34,661 nt of DNA, taken from Pseudomonadota bacterium. Its GTDB lineage: Bacteria > Pseudomonadota > Gammaproteobacteria > Xanthomonadales > Xanthomonadaceae. The first letter of the stretch is position 1. Each line of letters opens with the position of its first letter. The stretch is from positions 1 through 34,661 of the forward strand of contig CAUJJG010000037.1 in NCBI GenBank assembly GCA_963205445.1, given 5' to 3'. This document shows, piece by piece, positions 8,761 to 17,529 of this stretch. The notes below the pieces were generated by a model. The model saw only the letters and a program-made list of their open reading frames with translations, searched no databases and was not told the origin of the DNA. A program made the translations under genes and the position numbers.

Positions 8761-8796
8761 AGTGCGTTGCAAGCGTGGCATGCGAAGCGAGTAGCG

Positions 8797-9438
8797 CTAC
8801 CCCGCAAACACCCACGGCCGCGCCGCGCGGTGGCGCGCCTCAAACGCGCGGATTGCATCGACGTGTTGCAGGGTCAGGCCGATATCGTCGAGGCCGTGCA
8901 GCAGGCAGTGTTTGCGGAAAGCGTCGACCTCGAAGCGGTGGACTTCGCCGTCGGGGCGGGTGACGGTCTGCGCGGCCAGATCGATCGCCAGCGCATAGCC
9001 TTCGCTCGCCTCGCACTGGGCAAACAGCGCGTCTACCGTCTCCGCCTCCATCACGATCGGCAGCAGGCCGTTCTTGAAGCTGTTGTTGAAGAAAATGTCG
9101 GCAAAGCTCGGCGCGATGATCGCGCGGAAGCCGTATTCGGCCAGCGCCCAGGGCGCGTGTTCGCGGCTGGAACCGCAGCCGAAGTTGGCGCGCGCCAGCA
9201 GCACGCTGGCGCCGGCGTAGCGCGGTTGATTGAGCACGAAATCCGGGTTCAGCGGCCGCGCAGCGCAGTCCTGGCCGGGCTGGCCGACATCGAGGTAGCG
9301 CCACTCGTCGAACAGGTTGGGGCCGAAGCCGGTGCGCTTGATCGACTTCAGAAACTGCTTGGGGATGATCTGATCGGTATCGACATTGGCGCGATCCAGC
9401 GGCGCGACCCGCCCGGCGTGAGTGGTAAACGGCGTCAT
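8797..9438 (-). CDS. leuD: 3-Isopropylmalate dehydratase small subunit LeuD
   Basis: Swivelling small subunit of isopropylmalate isomerase, which works with LeuC. It has 213 residues. The start reads [40 protein letters not shown] and the loop [15 protein letters not shown] are the family hallmarks, followed by [19 protein letters not shown]. The ATG at 9438 overlaps the leuC stop by four bases (ATGA on the minus strand). Residues before it in the open frame do not resemble LeuD and lie in leuC. It forms a two-gene unit with leuC. Confidence 0.95.
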   Translation of the reverse strand: MTPFTTHAGRVAPLDRANVDTDQIIPKQFLKSIKRTGFGPNLFDEWRYLDVGQPGQDCAARPLNPDFVLNQPRYAGASVLLARANFGCGSSREHAPWALAEYGFRAIIAPSFADIFFNNSFKNGLLPIVMEAETVDALFAQCEASEGYALAIDLAAQTVTRPDGEVHRFEVDAFRKHCLLHGLDDIGLTLQHVDAIRAFEARHRAARPWVFAG

Positions 9439-10856
9439 GACAGCTCCCGGACGTCGATGAAATGGCCGGCGATCGCGGCGGCGGCGGCCATCGCCGGGCT
9501 GACCAGATGGGTGCGGCCACCGTTGCCCTGGCGGCCTTCGAAATTGCGGTTGGAGGTGGAGGCGCAGTGCTCGCCCGGCTGCAGCCGGTCGGGGTTCATC
9601 GCCAGACACATCGAGCAGCCCGGCTCGCGCCATTCAAAGCCGGCGTCGCGGAAGATCCGGTCCAGCCCCTCGCGCTCGGCCTGCGCCTTGACCAGCCCCG
9701 AGCCGGGCACCACCAGCGCCTGCTTGAGGGTGGCGGCTACGCGGCGGCCGCGGGCGACCGCAGCGGCGGCGCGCAGGTCCTCGATCCGCGCATTGGTGCA
9801 GGAGCCGATGAACACGCGGTCGAGGCGGATATCGGTGATCGCCTGGTTGGGCGCAAGACCCATGTAGCGGAGTGCGCGGGTGATGGCGTCCTTGCGCACC
9901 GGATCGTCTTCGCGCGCCGGGTCGGGCACGCGCGCGTCCACCGGCAGCACCATCTCTGGCGAAGTGCCCCAGCTGACCTGCGGGCGGATGTCCTCGGCGC
10001 GCAGATGCACGTCCTTGTCGAAGACCGCGTCGGGGTCGGACACCAGCGTCCGCCACTGCGCGGCTGCGGCTTCGAAGTCTGCGCCCTGCGGCGCGAACGG
10101 GCGGCCGCGCAGGTAATCGATGGTCTTCTCGTCCACCGCCACCATGCCGACCCGCGCGCCGGCCTCGATCGCCATGTTGCAGACCGTCATCCGCCCTTCC
10201 ATCGACAGCGCGCGGATCGCGCTGCCGGCGAACTCCAACGCGTGGCCGTTGCCACCGGCGGTGCCGATTTTGCCGATGATCGCCAGCACCACGTCCTTGG
10301 CCGTCACCCCCGGCCCCAGCGCACCATCGACGGTGACCCGCAGGTTTTTCATCTTCTGCGCAACCAGGCACTGGGTGGCCAGCACGTGTTCGACCTCGGA
10401 GGTGCCGATGCCGTGCGCCAATGCACCAAAGGCACCATGCGTGGAGGTGTGCGAATCGCCGCACACAATCGTCATCCCCGGCAGGGTCGCGCCCTGCTCG
10501 GGGCCGACGACGTGGACGATGCCCTGGCGCACATCGTCCATTTTGAATTCGGTGATGCCGAAGTCGGCGCAGTTTTCATCCAGAGTCTGCACCTGCAGCC
10601 GCGAGACCTCATCGACGATTGCCGCCAGCCCGCCATCGCGTTCGGCCTTGGTGGTCGGCACATTGTGGTCGGGGGTGGCGAGATTGGCGCTCACCCGCCA
10701 CGGTTGGCGCCCTGCAAGACGCAGGCCTTCGAAGGCCTGCGGCGAGGTTACCTCGTGCAGGATGTGGCGGTCGATGTAGAGCAGCGAGGAGCCGTCATCG
10801 CGACGGCTGACCTCGTGCATTTCCCACAGCTTGTCGTACAGCGTCTTCCCGGCCAT
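9435..10856 (-). CDS. leuC: 3-Isopropylmalate dehydratase large subunit LeuC
   Basis: [4Fe-4S] aconitase-family subunit that isomerises 2- to 3-isopropylmalate with LeuD. It has 473 residues from the ATG at 10856; E. coli LeuC has 466. Cluster cysteines are C353 ([11 protein letters not shown]), C414 and C417 ([12 protein letters not shown]). [21 protein letters not shown] (131-151) and the NRNFEGRQG segment are typical. An earlier in-frame ATG at 10904 would add 16 residues. The later one is preferred because it gives [11 protein letters not shown], the usual LeuC start, while the earlier one lies immediately next to the palindrome at 10911-10931. It is transcribed away from a LysR gene that probably controls it. 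Confidence 0.95.
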   Translation of the reverse strand: MAGKTLYDKLWEMHEVSRRDDGSSLLYIDRHILHEVTSPQAFEGLRLAGRQPWRVSANLATPDHNVPTTKAERDGGLAAIVDEVSRLQVQTLDENCADFGITEFKMDDVRQGIVHVVGPEQGATLPGMTIVCGDSHTSTHGAFGALAHGIGTSEVEHVLATQCLVAQKMKNLRVTVDGALGPGVTAKDVVLAIIGKIGTAGGNGHALEFAGSAIRALSMEGRMTVCNMAIEAGARVGMVAVDEKTIDYLRGRPFAPQGADFEAAAAQWRTLVSDPDAVFDKDVHLRAEDIRPQVSWGTSPEMVLPVDARVPDPAREDDPVRKDAITRALRYMGLAPNQAITDIRLDRVFIGSCTNARIEDLRAAAAVARGRRVAATLKQALVVPGSGLVKAQAEREGLDRIFRDAGFEWREPGCSMCLAMNPDRLQPGEHCASTSNRNFEGRQGNGGRTHLVSPAMAAAAAIAGHFIDVRELS

Positions 10857-10910
10857 GTCACGTCTCGGATTGCGGCAGGGCCAGACTGCCGGCTTTTCTT
10901 CCATGACTCA

Positions 10911-10931
10911 AATGGATATTTTTTATCCATT
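10911..10931. promoter_or_regulatory. Palindrome between leuC and lysR, probable regulator site
   Basis: AATGGATA (10911-10918) and TATCCATT (10924-10931) form a perfect 8-bp inverted repeat around five T residues, in the 96-bp space between the divergent leuC and LysR genes. It is the only AT-rich block there. LysR proteins usually bind such a dyad between their own gene and the divergent target, so this is the prime candidate site. Ligand and direction of control are unknown. Confidence 0.6.
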
Positions 10932-10933
10932 CG

Positions 10934-10948
10934 ATTCCTTCAAGGAAT
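10934..10948. promoter_or_regulatory. Second palindrome covering the lysR ribosome-binding site
   Basis: ATTCCTT (10934-10940) and AAGGAAT (10942-10948) form a perfect 7-bp inverted repeat around one base. The right arm contains AAGGA, the Shine-Dalgarno sequence of the LysR gene (ATG 10953). It could be part of an extended regulator site, or in RNA it could partly hide the ribosome-binding site. Confidence 0.35.
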
Positions 10949-10952
10949 GCTA

Positions 10953-11867
10953 ATGGAACTCGCCCAGCTCGCCGCTTTCGTCGCGGTGGCCGAAGCCGGC
11001 GGCTTCTCGGCCGCGGCCGAGCGCCTCCACCTGACCCAGCCGGCGATCAGCAAGCGGATCGCCCAGCTCGAAGTGCAGCTGGACAAGCGCCTGTTCGACC
11101 GCATCGGCCGCCAGGTGGTATTGACCGAAGCCGGCAGCCTGCTGCTGCCGCGCGCGCACGCACTGCTGCATGAAGCCGAAGCCGCACGTCGCGCCCTGCA
11201 AGAGCTTGGCGGCGACATCGGCGGCAGCCTGCGGCTGATCAGCAGCCACCACATCGGCCTGCATCGGTTGCCGCCGCTGCTGCGCAAGTTCAGCGCGCGC
11301 TACCCGCAGGTTGCACTGGCGCTGCAATTCATGGATTCCGAACAGGCCTGGGATGCGGTCCTGCATGCCCGCGCCGAGCTGGCGCTGACCACACTCGGCC
11401 CGGCCGCGCCGCCGCTGCAGGCCATCCCGGTCTGGGACGACCCGCTGTGCTGCGTGGCCGCGCCCGACCACCCGCTGGCACAGCGCAAGAAACTCAGCCC
11501 TGCGGATCTGGCCGCGCACCCGGCGGTGCTGCCGGAAGCGCATACCTTCACCCACCGCATCGTCGCCGACGCCTTTGCCAGCCGCAGCCTGCCGCTGGCG
11601 CTGCGAATGACCAGCAACTCCATGGAGACATTGAAGATGCTGGTGACAGTGGGCCTTGCCTGGGGCGTGCTGCCCCAGACCATGGTGGACCGCAGCCTGC
11701 GCGTGCTGCCGGTGCGCGGACTGCGGCTCTCGCGTCAACTGGGCTGCATCCGCCATGCAGGACGCACGCCATCACGCGCGGCGCAGGCCTTTCTCAGCCT
11801 GCTGCGGCTCCATCCGATGCCTGCGGAACCTGCGCGCCTTGCCGCCCCTCGTCCTGCCGCACCTTGA
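10953..11867 (+). CDS. LysR-family transcriptional regulator divergent from leuCD
   Basis: A 304-residue LysR regulator. The N-terminal winged HTH (roughly residues 1-60) contains FVAVAEAGGFSAAAERLHLTQPAISKRIAQLE, nearly the family consensus. Residues from about 90 on form the ligand-binding domain (GGSLRLISSHHIGLHRLPPLLRKF). The ATG at 10953 has AAGGA at 10942-10946; an in-frame ATG at 10947 overlaps that site and is less likely. Its position divergent from leuC with a palindrome between suggests control of leuCD, as the same pairing is known in pseudomonads. The effector is unknown. The last 74 bases overlap tail to tail with the RND gene; the C-terminal 20 residues are Pro/Ala-rich and probably not part of the fold. 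Confidence 0.88.
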   Translation: MELAQLAAFVAVAEAGGFSAAAERLHLTQPAISKRIAQLEVQLDKRLFDRIGRQVVLTEAGSLLLPRAHALLHEAEAARRALQELGGDIGGSLRLISSHHIGLHRLPPLLRKFSARYPQVALALQFMDSEQAWDAVLHARAELALTTLGPAAPPLQAIPVWDDPLCCVAAPDHPLAQRKKLSPADLAAHPAVLPEAHTFTHRIVADAFASRSLPLALRMTSNSMETLKMLVTVGLAWGVLPQTMVDRSLRVLPVRGLRLSRQLGCIRHAGRTPSRAAQAFLSLLRLHPMPAEPARLAAPRPAAP

Positions 11868-14800
11868 ACCACGCCGCATACAACGCAGGCAGGAAGAACA
11901 CGGTCAGCAAGGTGGCCACGGCCAGGCCGCCCATGATGGCCACCGCCATGGCGCCGTAGAAGGCGCTGCGCGACAGCGGAATCATGGCCAGGATGGCCGC
12001 CAGCGCGGTCAGCACGATCGGGCGGAAGCGCCGCACGGTAGCGTCCACCACCGCATGCCAGCGGTCGTGGCCGGCATCGATGTCCTGTTGGATCTGATCC
12101 ACCAGGATGATCGAATTGCGCATGATCATGCCGGCCAAGGCAATGGTGCCCAGCATCGCCACGAACCCGAACGGCACCCGGAACAGCAGCAGCGCCAGCA
12201 CCACGCCAATCAACCCCAGCGGCGCCGTGAGCAGCACCAAAGCCATCCGCGAGAAGCTGCGCAACTGCACCATCAACAAGGCCACCAGCACCAGCAGGAA
12301 CAGCGGCAGGCCGGCCTTGATGGAGTTCTGCCCGCGGGCGGAATCTTCCACCGTGCCACCGGTCTGCAGCAGATAGCCTTCGGGCAATGCCGCCCGCACC
12401 GGCGCAAGGGTGGGCAGGATCTGCGCGATCACGGTGGGCGGCGTCAGCGTTTCATTGCGAATGTCGGCCCGTACGGTGACCGTGGGCAGGCGGTCACGGT
12501 GCCAGATGATCCCGTCCTCGAAGCCGTACTCCAGCGTGGCGATCTGCGACAGCGGCACCGGGCCACCAGCGGTGGGCACGGCCAGGCTGCCCAGCATGTC
12601 CGGCCTTGCGCGCTCCTCGTGCGGGCCGCGCAGCAGGATCTCGATCAGCTCGTTGTCCTCCCGGTAGGTGCTGACGCTCAGGCCCGACAGTGAACCCGAG
12701 AGGAAGTGCGCCAGCTGGCCGCTGCTGACCCCCAGCGCGCGTGCGCGATCCTGATCGACATGCAACCGGACCACCTTGCTGGGCTCGCTCCAGTCCAGAT
12801 TGACGTTGCCCACGTTGGGATTGGCGCGCACCTTGGCCATCACCTGCCGTGCCAGCGCCTGCACCTGGCCGATGTCTTCGCCGGACACGCGGAACTGCAC
12901 CGGATAGCCCACGGGCGGGCCATTTTCGAGCCGCGTCACGCGAAACTGCAGGCCGGGGAACTGCGGCGCCACCGTATCCAGCAGCCATTGCCGGATGCCT
13001 TCGCGCGCCTTCGCATCCGCTGTCAGTACGACAAACTGGGCGAAGTTCGCCGCCGGCAGCTGCTGGTCCAGCGGCAAATAGAAGCGCGGCGAACCGGTGC
13101 CCACGTAGGCGACGTAGTTCTCGATGCCAGGCCGTGCCTTCAGCAGCGCCTCCAGCTTCCTTGCCTCTGCATTGGTAGCGCGCAGGGCGCTGCCTTCCGC
13201 CAGTTCCAGATCGATCATCAATTCCGGACGCACGGAATTGGGGAAGAACTGCTGCGGCACGAACCGGAACAAAGCCACCGACACAGCGAACGCGGCGACC
13301 GTGCCGCCGATCACCCACCATCGATGCCGCAGGCAAGCTTCCAGCGCTCCGCGCAGGCGCCGGTGGAAGGGGCTGGCATATGGGTCATGCGCGGCCCCAT
13401 GGGCATGGGCCTTGGGCGTGGGCAACATTCTGTCCCCCAGCCAGGGAATGAACAGCACCGCCGCCACCCACGACACGCACAGGGCGATGGCCACCACCTG
13501 AAACAGCGACCGCGTGTATTCGCCCGTGCTCGAGGCTGCGGTAGCGATGGGCAGGAAGCCCGCGGCCGTTACCAGGGTGCCGGTCAGCATCGGGAAGGCG
13601 GTGGAATCCCAGGCAAAACTGGCGGCCTTCAACCGGGAGAACCCCTGCTCCATCTTGATGGCCATCATCTCCACCGCGATGATCGCATCGTCGACCAAAA
13701 GACCCAGCGCCAGCACCAGCGCACCCAGCGAGATCTTGTGCAGGCCGATGTCGAACATATGCATCACGCCGAAGGTCATCGCCAGCACCAGCGGGATGCT
13801 CACCGCCACCACGGCACCGGTGCGCAGCCCCAGCGAGAAGAAGCTGACCAGCAAAACGATGGCCACCGCCTCGGCCAGTACCTGGACAAATTCGCCAACG
13901 GCTTCATGCACGGCCTGCGGCTGATCGGAGACCTTGCGCAGCTGCATGCCCACCGGCAAGGTGGCCTGCAGGCGCAGGAACTCGCTCTCCAACCGCTTGC
14001 CCAGGAGGATGATGTCGCCACCGTCGCGCATCGCCACCGCGATGCCGATGGCATCCTCGCCCATGAACCGCATCATCGGCGCCGCCGGATCCGCGAAGCC
14101 GCGCTTGACGGTGGCGATGTCGCCCAACCGCACGCTGCGCCCACCGGCACGAATGGGGAAGGCGCGGATTTGCTCGACTGAATCGAACTGCCCATCCACG
14201 CGGATCCGGATCCTTTCACTGCCGGTTTCGAAGAAGCCCGCAGGCACGAGGGCATTTTGCTCGTCCAGCGCCGCCTTCACGGCCGACAGCGGAATGCCAA
14301 GCGTGGCCAGCTTGGTATTGGACAGCTCGACCCAAATTTTTTCGTCCTGGCGGCCGATCAGTTCCACCTTGCCCACATCAGGCACCCGCTGCAGCTCCAG
14401 CTGCAGACGATCGGCGTAGTCCTTCATCAGGGCATAGTCGAAACCCGGCGCCGTGAGCGCGTAGATGTTGCCGAACGTGTCGCCGAATTCGTCGTTGAAG
14501 AACGGGCCCACCACCTCGGCCGGCAGCGTGGCACGGATGTCGCCGACCTTCTTCCGGATCTGGTACCACAGTGCCGGCACCTCCTTCGATGGCATCGCAT
14601 CGCGGGCCATGAAGATCACCTGCGACTCGCCCGGCCGCGAATAGGAGCGGATGAACTCGTACTTGCCCGTACTCATCAGGGCCTGTTCAACCCGCTCGGT
14701 GACCTCGCGGCTCACTTGCGCCGCGGTAGCACCCGGCCACAGCGTGCGCACCACCATCGCCTTGAAGGTAAACGGCGGGTCCTCGGACTGCCCCAGCTGG

Positions 14801-14898
14801 CGGTACGACCACACCCCCGTCACCAGGACGACAAGCATGAGAAAGAGCACCAACGGCCGGTTGCGCAGGGCCCACTCGGACAGATTGAAGCGCGCCAT
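11794..14898 (-). CDS. RND-family efflux permease (AcrB-like)
   Basis: A 1034-residue inner-membrane proton-driven transporter. TM1 lies at about 14-32 (PLVLFLMLVVLVTGVW), followed by a large periplasmic loop, then the TM4 motif LGLLVDD with D403-D404 matching the AcrB proton-relay pair D407-D408. R959 in RRFRPIV matches AcrB R971. The lysine of TM10 (AcrB K940) is replaced by R927 in GMIMRNS. TM segments continue at about 336-380, 435-490, 515-545 and 870-1015. It starts three bases after the stop codon of the adaptor gene and forms an operon with it. No outer-membrane partner is in the operon; the TolC-type gene at 17530 could serve. Substrate cannot be read from sequence; a drug or solvent exporter is more likely than a metal exporter because the TM4 motif is of HAE type. 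Confidence 0.9.
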   Translation of the reverse strand: MARFNLSEWALRNRPLVLFLMLVVLVTGVWSYRQLGQSEDPPFTFKAMVVRTLWPGATAAQVSREVTERVEQALMSTGKYEFIRSYSRPGESQVIFMARDAMPSKEVPALWYQIRKKVGDIRATLPAEVVGPFFNDEFGDTFGNIYALTAPGFDYALMKDYADRLQLELQRVPDVGKVELIGRQDEKIWVELSNTKLATLGIPLSAVKAALDEQNALVPAGFFETGSERIRIRVDGQFDSVEQIRAFPIRAGGRSVRLGDIATVKRGFADPAAPMMRFMGEDAIGIAVAMRDGGDIILLGKRLESEFLRLQATLPVGMQLRKVSDQPQAVHEAVGEFVQVLAEAVAIVLLVSFFSLGLRTGAVVAVSIPLVLAMTFGVMHMFDIGLHKISLGALVLALGLLVDDAIIAVEMMAIKMEQGFSRLKAASFAWDSTAFPMLTGTLVTAAGFLPIATAASSTGEYTRSLFQVVAIALCVSWVAAVLFIPWLGDRMLPTPKAHAHGAAHDPYASPFHRRLRGALEACLRHRWWVIGGTVAAFAVSVALFRFVPQQFFPNSVRPELMIDLELAEGSALRATNAEARKLEALLKARPGIENYVAYVGTGSPRFYLPLDQQLPAANFAQFVVLTADAKAREGIRQWLLDTVAPQFPGLQFRVTRLENGPPVGYPVQFRVSGEDIGQVQALARQVMAKVRANPNVGNVNLDWSEPSKVVRLHVDQDRARALGVSSGQLAHFLSGSLSGLSVSTYREDNELIEILLRGPHEERARPDMLGSLAVPTAGGPVPLSQIATLEYGFEDGIIWHRDRLPTVTVRADIRNETLTPPTVIAQILPTLAPVRAALPEGYLLQTGGTVEDSARGQNSIKAGLPLFLLVLVALLMVQLRSFSRMALVLLTAPLGLIGVVLALLLFRVPFGFVAMLGTIALAGMIMRNSIILVDQIQQDIDAGHDRWHAVVDATVRRFRPIVLTALAAILAMIPLSRSAFYGAMAVAIMGGLAVATLLTVFFLPALYAAWFKVRQDEGRQGAQVPQASDGAAAG

Positions 14899-14901
14899 GG
14901 C

Positions 14902-15987
14902 TCAGGGCACCTGCCGGGCGATCGGGCGGTTGCTGCGGTCCACCGGCACCACGCGTTCACCTTCGGCCAGCAGATGCCCCCCCGCAGCCACCACCCAGTC
15001 CCCCGCCGCCAGGCCTTCGCGAACCGTCGCAGACGCTTCGCCAAACGGCCCCAGCACCACTTGCCGGCGCTGCAGTTTGTGCGCGGCATCCACCACCCAC
15101 ACCGCGCTGCGACCAGCATCATCCCGCTGGATGGCCGCCAATGGCAGCTGCAGGGCCGCATCCGCGGAATCGGCCAGCAGCACCTGCGCACTCTGGCCCA
15201 GCGTCACCTGGCCGGCCACGTCGGGCGCCAGCGCCACCCGCGCCGCATAGGTGCGGGTCTGCGGATCGGCCGCCGCCGCGATTTCGCGGATCTGCGCCGG
15301 CAGGCGCACGCCCGGCGCACTCCAGGGCAATACCCAGGCGGCCTGCCCGGTGTGGAAATCCCGTATGCGGCTTTCCGGCAGGCTGATCGCCACCTCACGC
15401 CCGCCATCTGCCGCCAGCAAAAACACCGTCTGCCCCGCCGCGACCACTTGCCCGGCTTCGGCTTGCCGGCTGGCGATGACGCCGTCTCGCGGGGCCCGCA
15501 GCTGGGTGTAATCGTCCTGATGACGCATCAGCGCGTACTTGGCCCGCGCCGCGCGATAGGCCGCCTGCTGAGCATCGAATGCCGACTGGCTGACCAGCTT
15601 CTGGGCCAGCAGCACCCGATAGCGCGCCAAATCCCCGGACAGGCGGGCCATGTCGGCTTCTGCCGCGTCGGCCTGCAGCCGTGCGTCGCCGGGATCCAGC
15701 TCGGCCAGTACTTCGCCGCGCTTCACCACCTGCCCCGCTTCGGCTCGCCGCTTGACCAGGTGCCCACCAACGCGGAAGGCCAGCGGGCTTTCCTCACGGG
15801 CATGCACCTCGCCAGCGAAGGCCAGCCCTGCCATGCCGGCAGCCGTGCCCGGCTGCACCACCAGCACACGCCGCGGCGCGTCGGGCGCAGGCGCCTCTTT
15901 GCCGCAACCCAGCACCCCAAGCAGAAGCAGACACGGCAGCCAAGGCCGCACCCGCAAGGCAACACGCTGCTTGCTGACCCACGCCAT
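14902..15987 (-). CDS. RND efflux periplasmic adaptor (membrane fusion) lipoprotein
   Basis: A 361-residue adaptor linking the RND pump to an outer-membrane channel. An N-terminal signal with the lipobox VLGC places the lipidated cysteine at residue 28, so it should be anchored in the inner membrane. The barrel-sandwich half-motifs are recognisable (GGHLVKRRAEAGQVVKRGEVLAELDPGDARLQ, then APRDGVIASRQAEAGQVVAAGQ), with an alpha-helical hairpin of about residues 105-155 between them. A beta-barrel domain follows. The ATG at 15987 has GGAG upstream. It is first in the operon and divergent from the TetR gene at 16079, whose product is the likely repressor. Confidence 0.9.
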   Translation of the reverse strand: MAWVSKQRVALRVRPWLPCLLLLGVLGCGKEAPAPDAPRRVLVVQPGTAAGMAGLAFAGEVHAREESPLAFRVGGHLVKRRAEAGQVVKRGEVLAELDPGDARLQADAAEADMARLSGDLARYRVLLAQKLVSQSAFDAQQAAYRAARAKYALMRHQDDYTQLRAPRDGVIASRQAEAGQVVAAGQTVFLLAADGGREVAISLPESRIRDFHTGQAAWVLPWSAPGVRLPAQIREIAAAADPQTRTYAARVALAPDVAGQVTLGQSAQVLLADSADAALQLPLAAIQRDDAGRSAVWVVDAAHKLQRRQVVLGPFGEASATVREGLAAGDWVVAAGGHLLAEGERVVPVDRSNRPIARQVP

Positions 15988-16033
15988 ACGCGCTCCGTTG
16001 GCCTTCGGCTCATAATTGAACTGAACGGTATGG

Positions 16034-16039
16034 TATAAT
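16034..16039 (+). promoter_or_regulatory. Extended -10 promoter box of the tetR gene
   Basis: A perfect TATAAT at 16034-16039 is preceded by TGG, making an extended -10 element; no -35 box at normal spacing is evident. The start of transcription would be near 16046, about 33 bases before the TetR ATG. Just downstream, CGAC (16044-16047) and GTCG (16052-16055) form a 4-bp dyad that could be part of a TetR operator. The same 91-bp gap must hold the promoter of the divergent pump operon. Confidence 0.55.
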
Positions 16040-16078
16040 CACTCGACACACGTCGTCCAGCCTCGCTCATCGCCCGCC

Positions 16079-16723
16079 ATGACACGCCTCCCTCCCCCGC
16101 GAAAACCCGCAGGCCCCGGCCGCCCCAAGGATCCCGCGAAACGCGCGGCGATCTTCGATGCCGCCAAGCGCATGTTCATCCTGCACGGGTTCGACCGCGT
16201 CAGCATGGACCAGATCGCCGCTGAAGCCGGCGTCTCCAAGCTCACCGTGTACAGCCACTTCGGCGACAAGGAGAGCCTGTTCGCGGAAGCAGTGCGCCAG
16301 CATTGCGACCAGGCCCTGCCCCCGGAATTGTTCGATCCAACCCCGGGCACCCCGTTGCGCGAACGCCTGACTGCGATTGGTGAGGCCTTCGTCACCATGA
16401 TCATGTCGCCCGAGGCCATTGCCGGGCATCGCATCCTGTGCACGCCGCAAATGACGGGCAGTGGCATGCTGGAGCTGTTCTGGAAGGCCGGCCCTCAGCG
16501 CACCCAGATGGCCTTCGTGACCCTGCTGCAACGCCGCATCGAAGCGGGTGAGCTGGACATCGACGACCCGGAGCGGGCCGCCGCGCACTTCTTCACCCTG
16601 CTCAAGGGTGAGCTGCATGCGCTCGCCGTGTTTGGCTACAGCTGCAGCAAATGCGACACGAATCCGGTCACCCATGTGGCCAGTGTCGTCGACCTGTTCC
16701 TGCGGGCCTATGCGAAACGCTGA
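16079..16723 (+). CDS. TetR/AcrR-family repressor of the adjacent efflux operon
   Basis: A 214-residue TetR-family regulator. The DNA-binding domain spans about residues 20-66, with the HTH in VSMDQIAAEAGVSKLTVYSHFGDKESLF; the N-terminal PRKPAGPGRPKDPAKR stretch is a typical basic arm. The C-terminal ligand domain (about 80-214) resembles the AefR-type group. It carries a CSKC pair (C189, C192), which could sense thiol-reactive compounds or bind metal; this is inference only. The gene is divergent from the pump operon, the usual place for a local repressor. No Shine-Dalgarno sequence is visible before the ATG. Confidence 0.88.
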   Translation: MTRLPPPRKPAGPGRPKDPAKRAAIFDAAKRMFILHGFDRVSMDQIAAEAGVSKLTVYSHFGDKESLFAEAVRQHCDQALPPELFDPTPGTPLRERLTAIGEAFVTMIMSPEAIAGHRILCTPQMTGSGMLELFWKAGPQRTQMAFVTLLQRRIEAGELDIDDPERAAAHFFTLLKGELHALAVFGYSCSKCDTNPVTHVASVVDLFLRAYAKR

Positions 16724-16820
16724 ATCCAAGCCCACCCCTGCCATGCGTGGCGATGACTTCCGGCACTGCGTTCTGGTGTACCAACACGCTCACACTGCCC
16801 GCCAATCCGGGGCACCGCGA

Positions 16821-16826
16821 TACAAT
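16821..16826 (+). promoter_or_regulatory. Possible -10 box for the PCMT-like gene and tolC
   Basis: TACAAT (16821-16826) matches the -10 consensus in five of six positions and lies 30 bases before the ATG at 16856, in a 132-bp gap. No good -35 box is seen. The rest of the gap (16724-16820) shows nothing recognisable. Confidence 0.35.
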
Positions 16827-16855
16827 GACGGGTTACCCGACCAGGATGATTTCCG

Positions 16856-17509
16856 ATGAGCATCGACCTCGCCCACGCCCGTGAAAACATGGTGGAACAG
16901 CAAGTCCGTCCGTGGGACGTGCTGGATGTCCGGGTCCTTGGAACGCTGTCCACCCTGCCGCGCGAAGCTTTCGTCGACGCGAAGCTGCGCAACCTGGCCT
17001 ACGCCGACACCGCCCTGCCCATTGGGCATGGCGAAACCATGCTGAAGCCGGTGCTGGAAGGTCGCGCCCTGCAGGCGTTGCTGCCCCAAGCCACCGAGAG
17101 CGTGCTGGTGGTAGGCGCTGGCAGCGGCTACCTGACGGCCTGTTTCGCCCGTCTTGCGCGGGAAGTGCTGGCCATCGACCGCCACGCAGATCTCGCCAAT
17201 GCCGCACACGAGCGCCTGCGTGCGCTGGGCATCACCAATGCCGAAGTGCGCACGGCCGACGCGCTGGACTGGAACCCGGGCCGTGCCTTCGACGTGATTT
17301 GTGTCACTGGCGCCGTGGACACGCTCCCGGCACGCTTCATCGAGTGGCTCAACCCGAACGGACGCATGTTCATCGTTCGCGGCCAGTCGCCGGCGATGGA
17401 GGCGGTGCTGGTGCAACGCACGGTCAACGGCAGCCGCATTGAATCGTTGTTCGAAACCGAACTCCCCTATCTCGTGGGTGCCTCACCCGTACCTGCGTTC
17501 ACCCTGTAA
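16856..17509 (+). CDS. PCMT-family (protein-L-isoaspartate methyltransferase-like) protein upstream of tolC
   Basis: A 217-residue class I SAM-dependent methyltransferase of the PCMT family. The SAM motif I is VLVVGAGSGYLTACF (about residues 83-97). The region LPREAFVDAKLRNLAYADTALPIGHGE (about 34-60) is the family's substrate side. In classical enzymes IGHGQTISQP follows; here it reads IGHGETMLKP, so the hydroxyl residue of the TIS motif is lost. Activity on isoaspartate is therefore uncertain, and the protein may have another substrate or none. It has AGGA about ten bases before the ATG. tolC starts 20 bp after its stop, so they are probably co-transcribed. The symbol pcm is withheld for these reasons. 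Confidence 0.82.
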   Translation: MSIDLAHARENMVEQQVRPWDVLDVRVLGTLSTLPREAFVDAKLRNLAYADTALPIGHGETMLKPVLEGRALQALLPQATESVLVVGAGSGYLTACFARLAREVLAIDRHADLANAAHERLRALGITNAEVRTADALDWNPGRAFDVICVTGAVDTLPARFIEWLNPNGRMFIVRGQSPAMEAVLVQRTVNGSRIESLFETELPYLVGASPVPAFTL

Positions 17510-17529
17510 CGCATCCCAAGGACTCCCCC

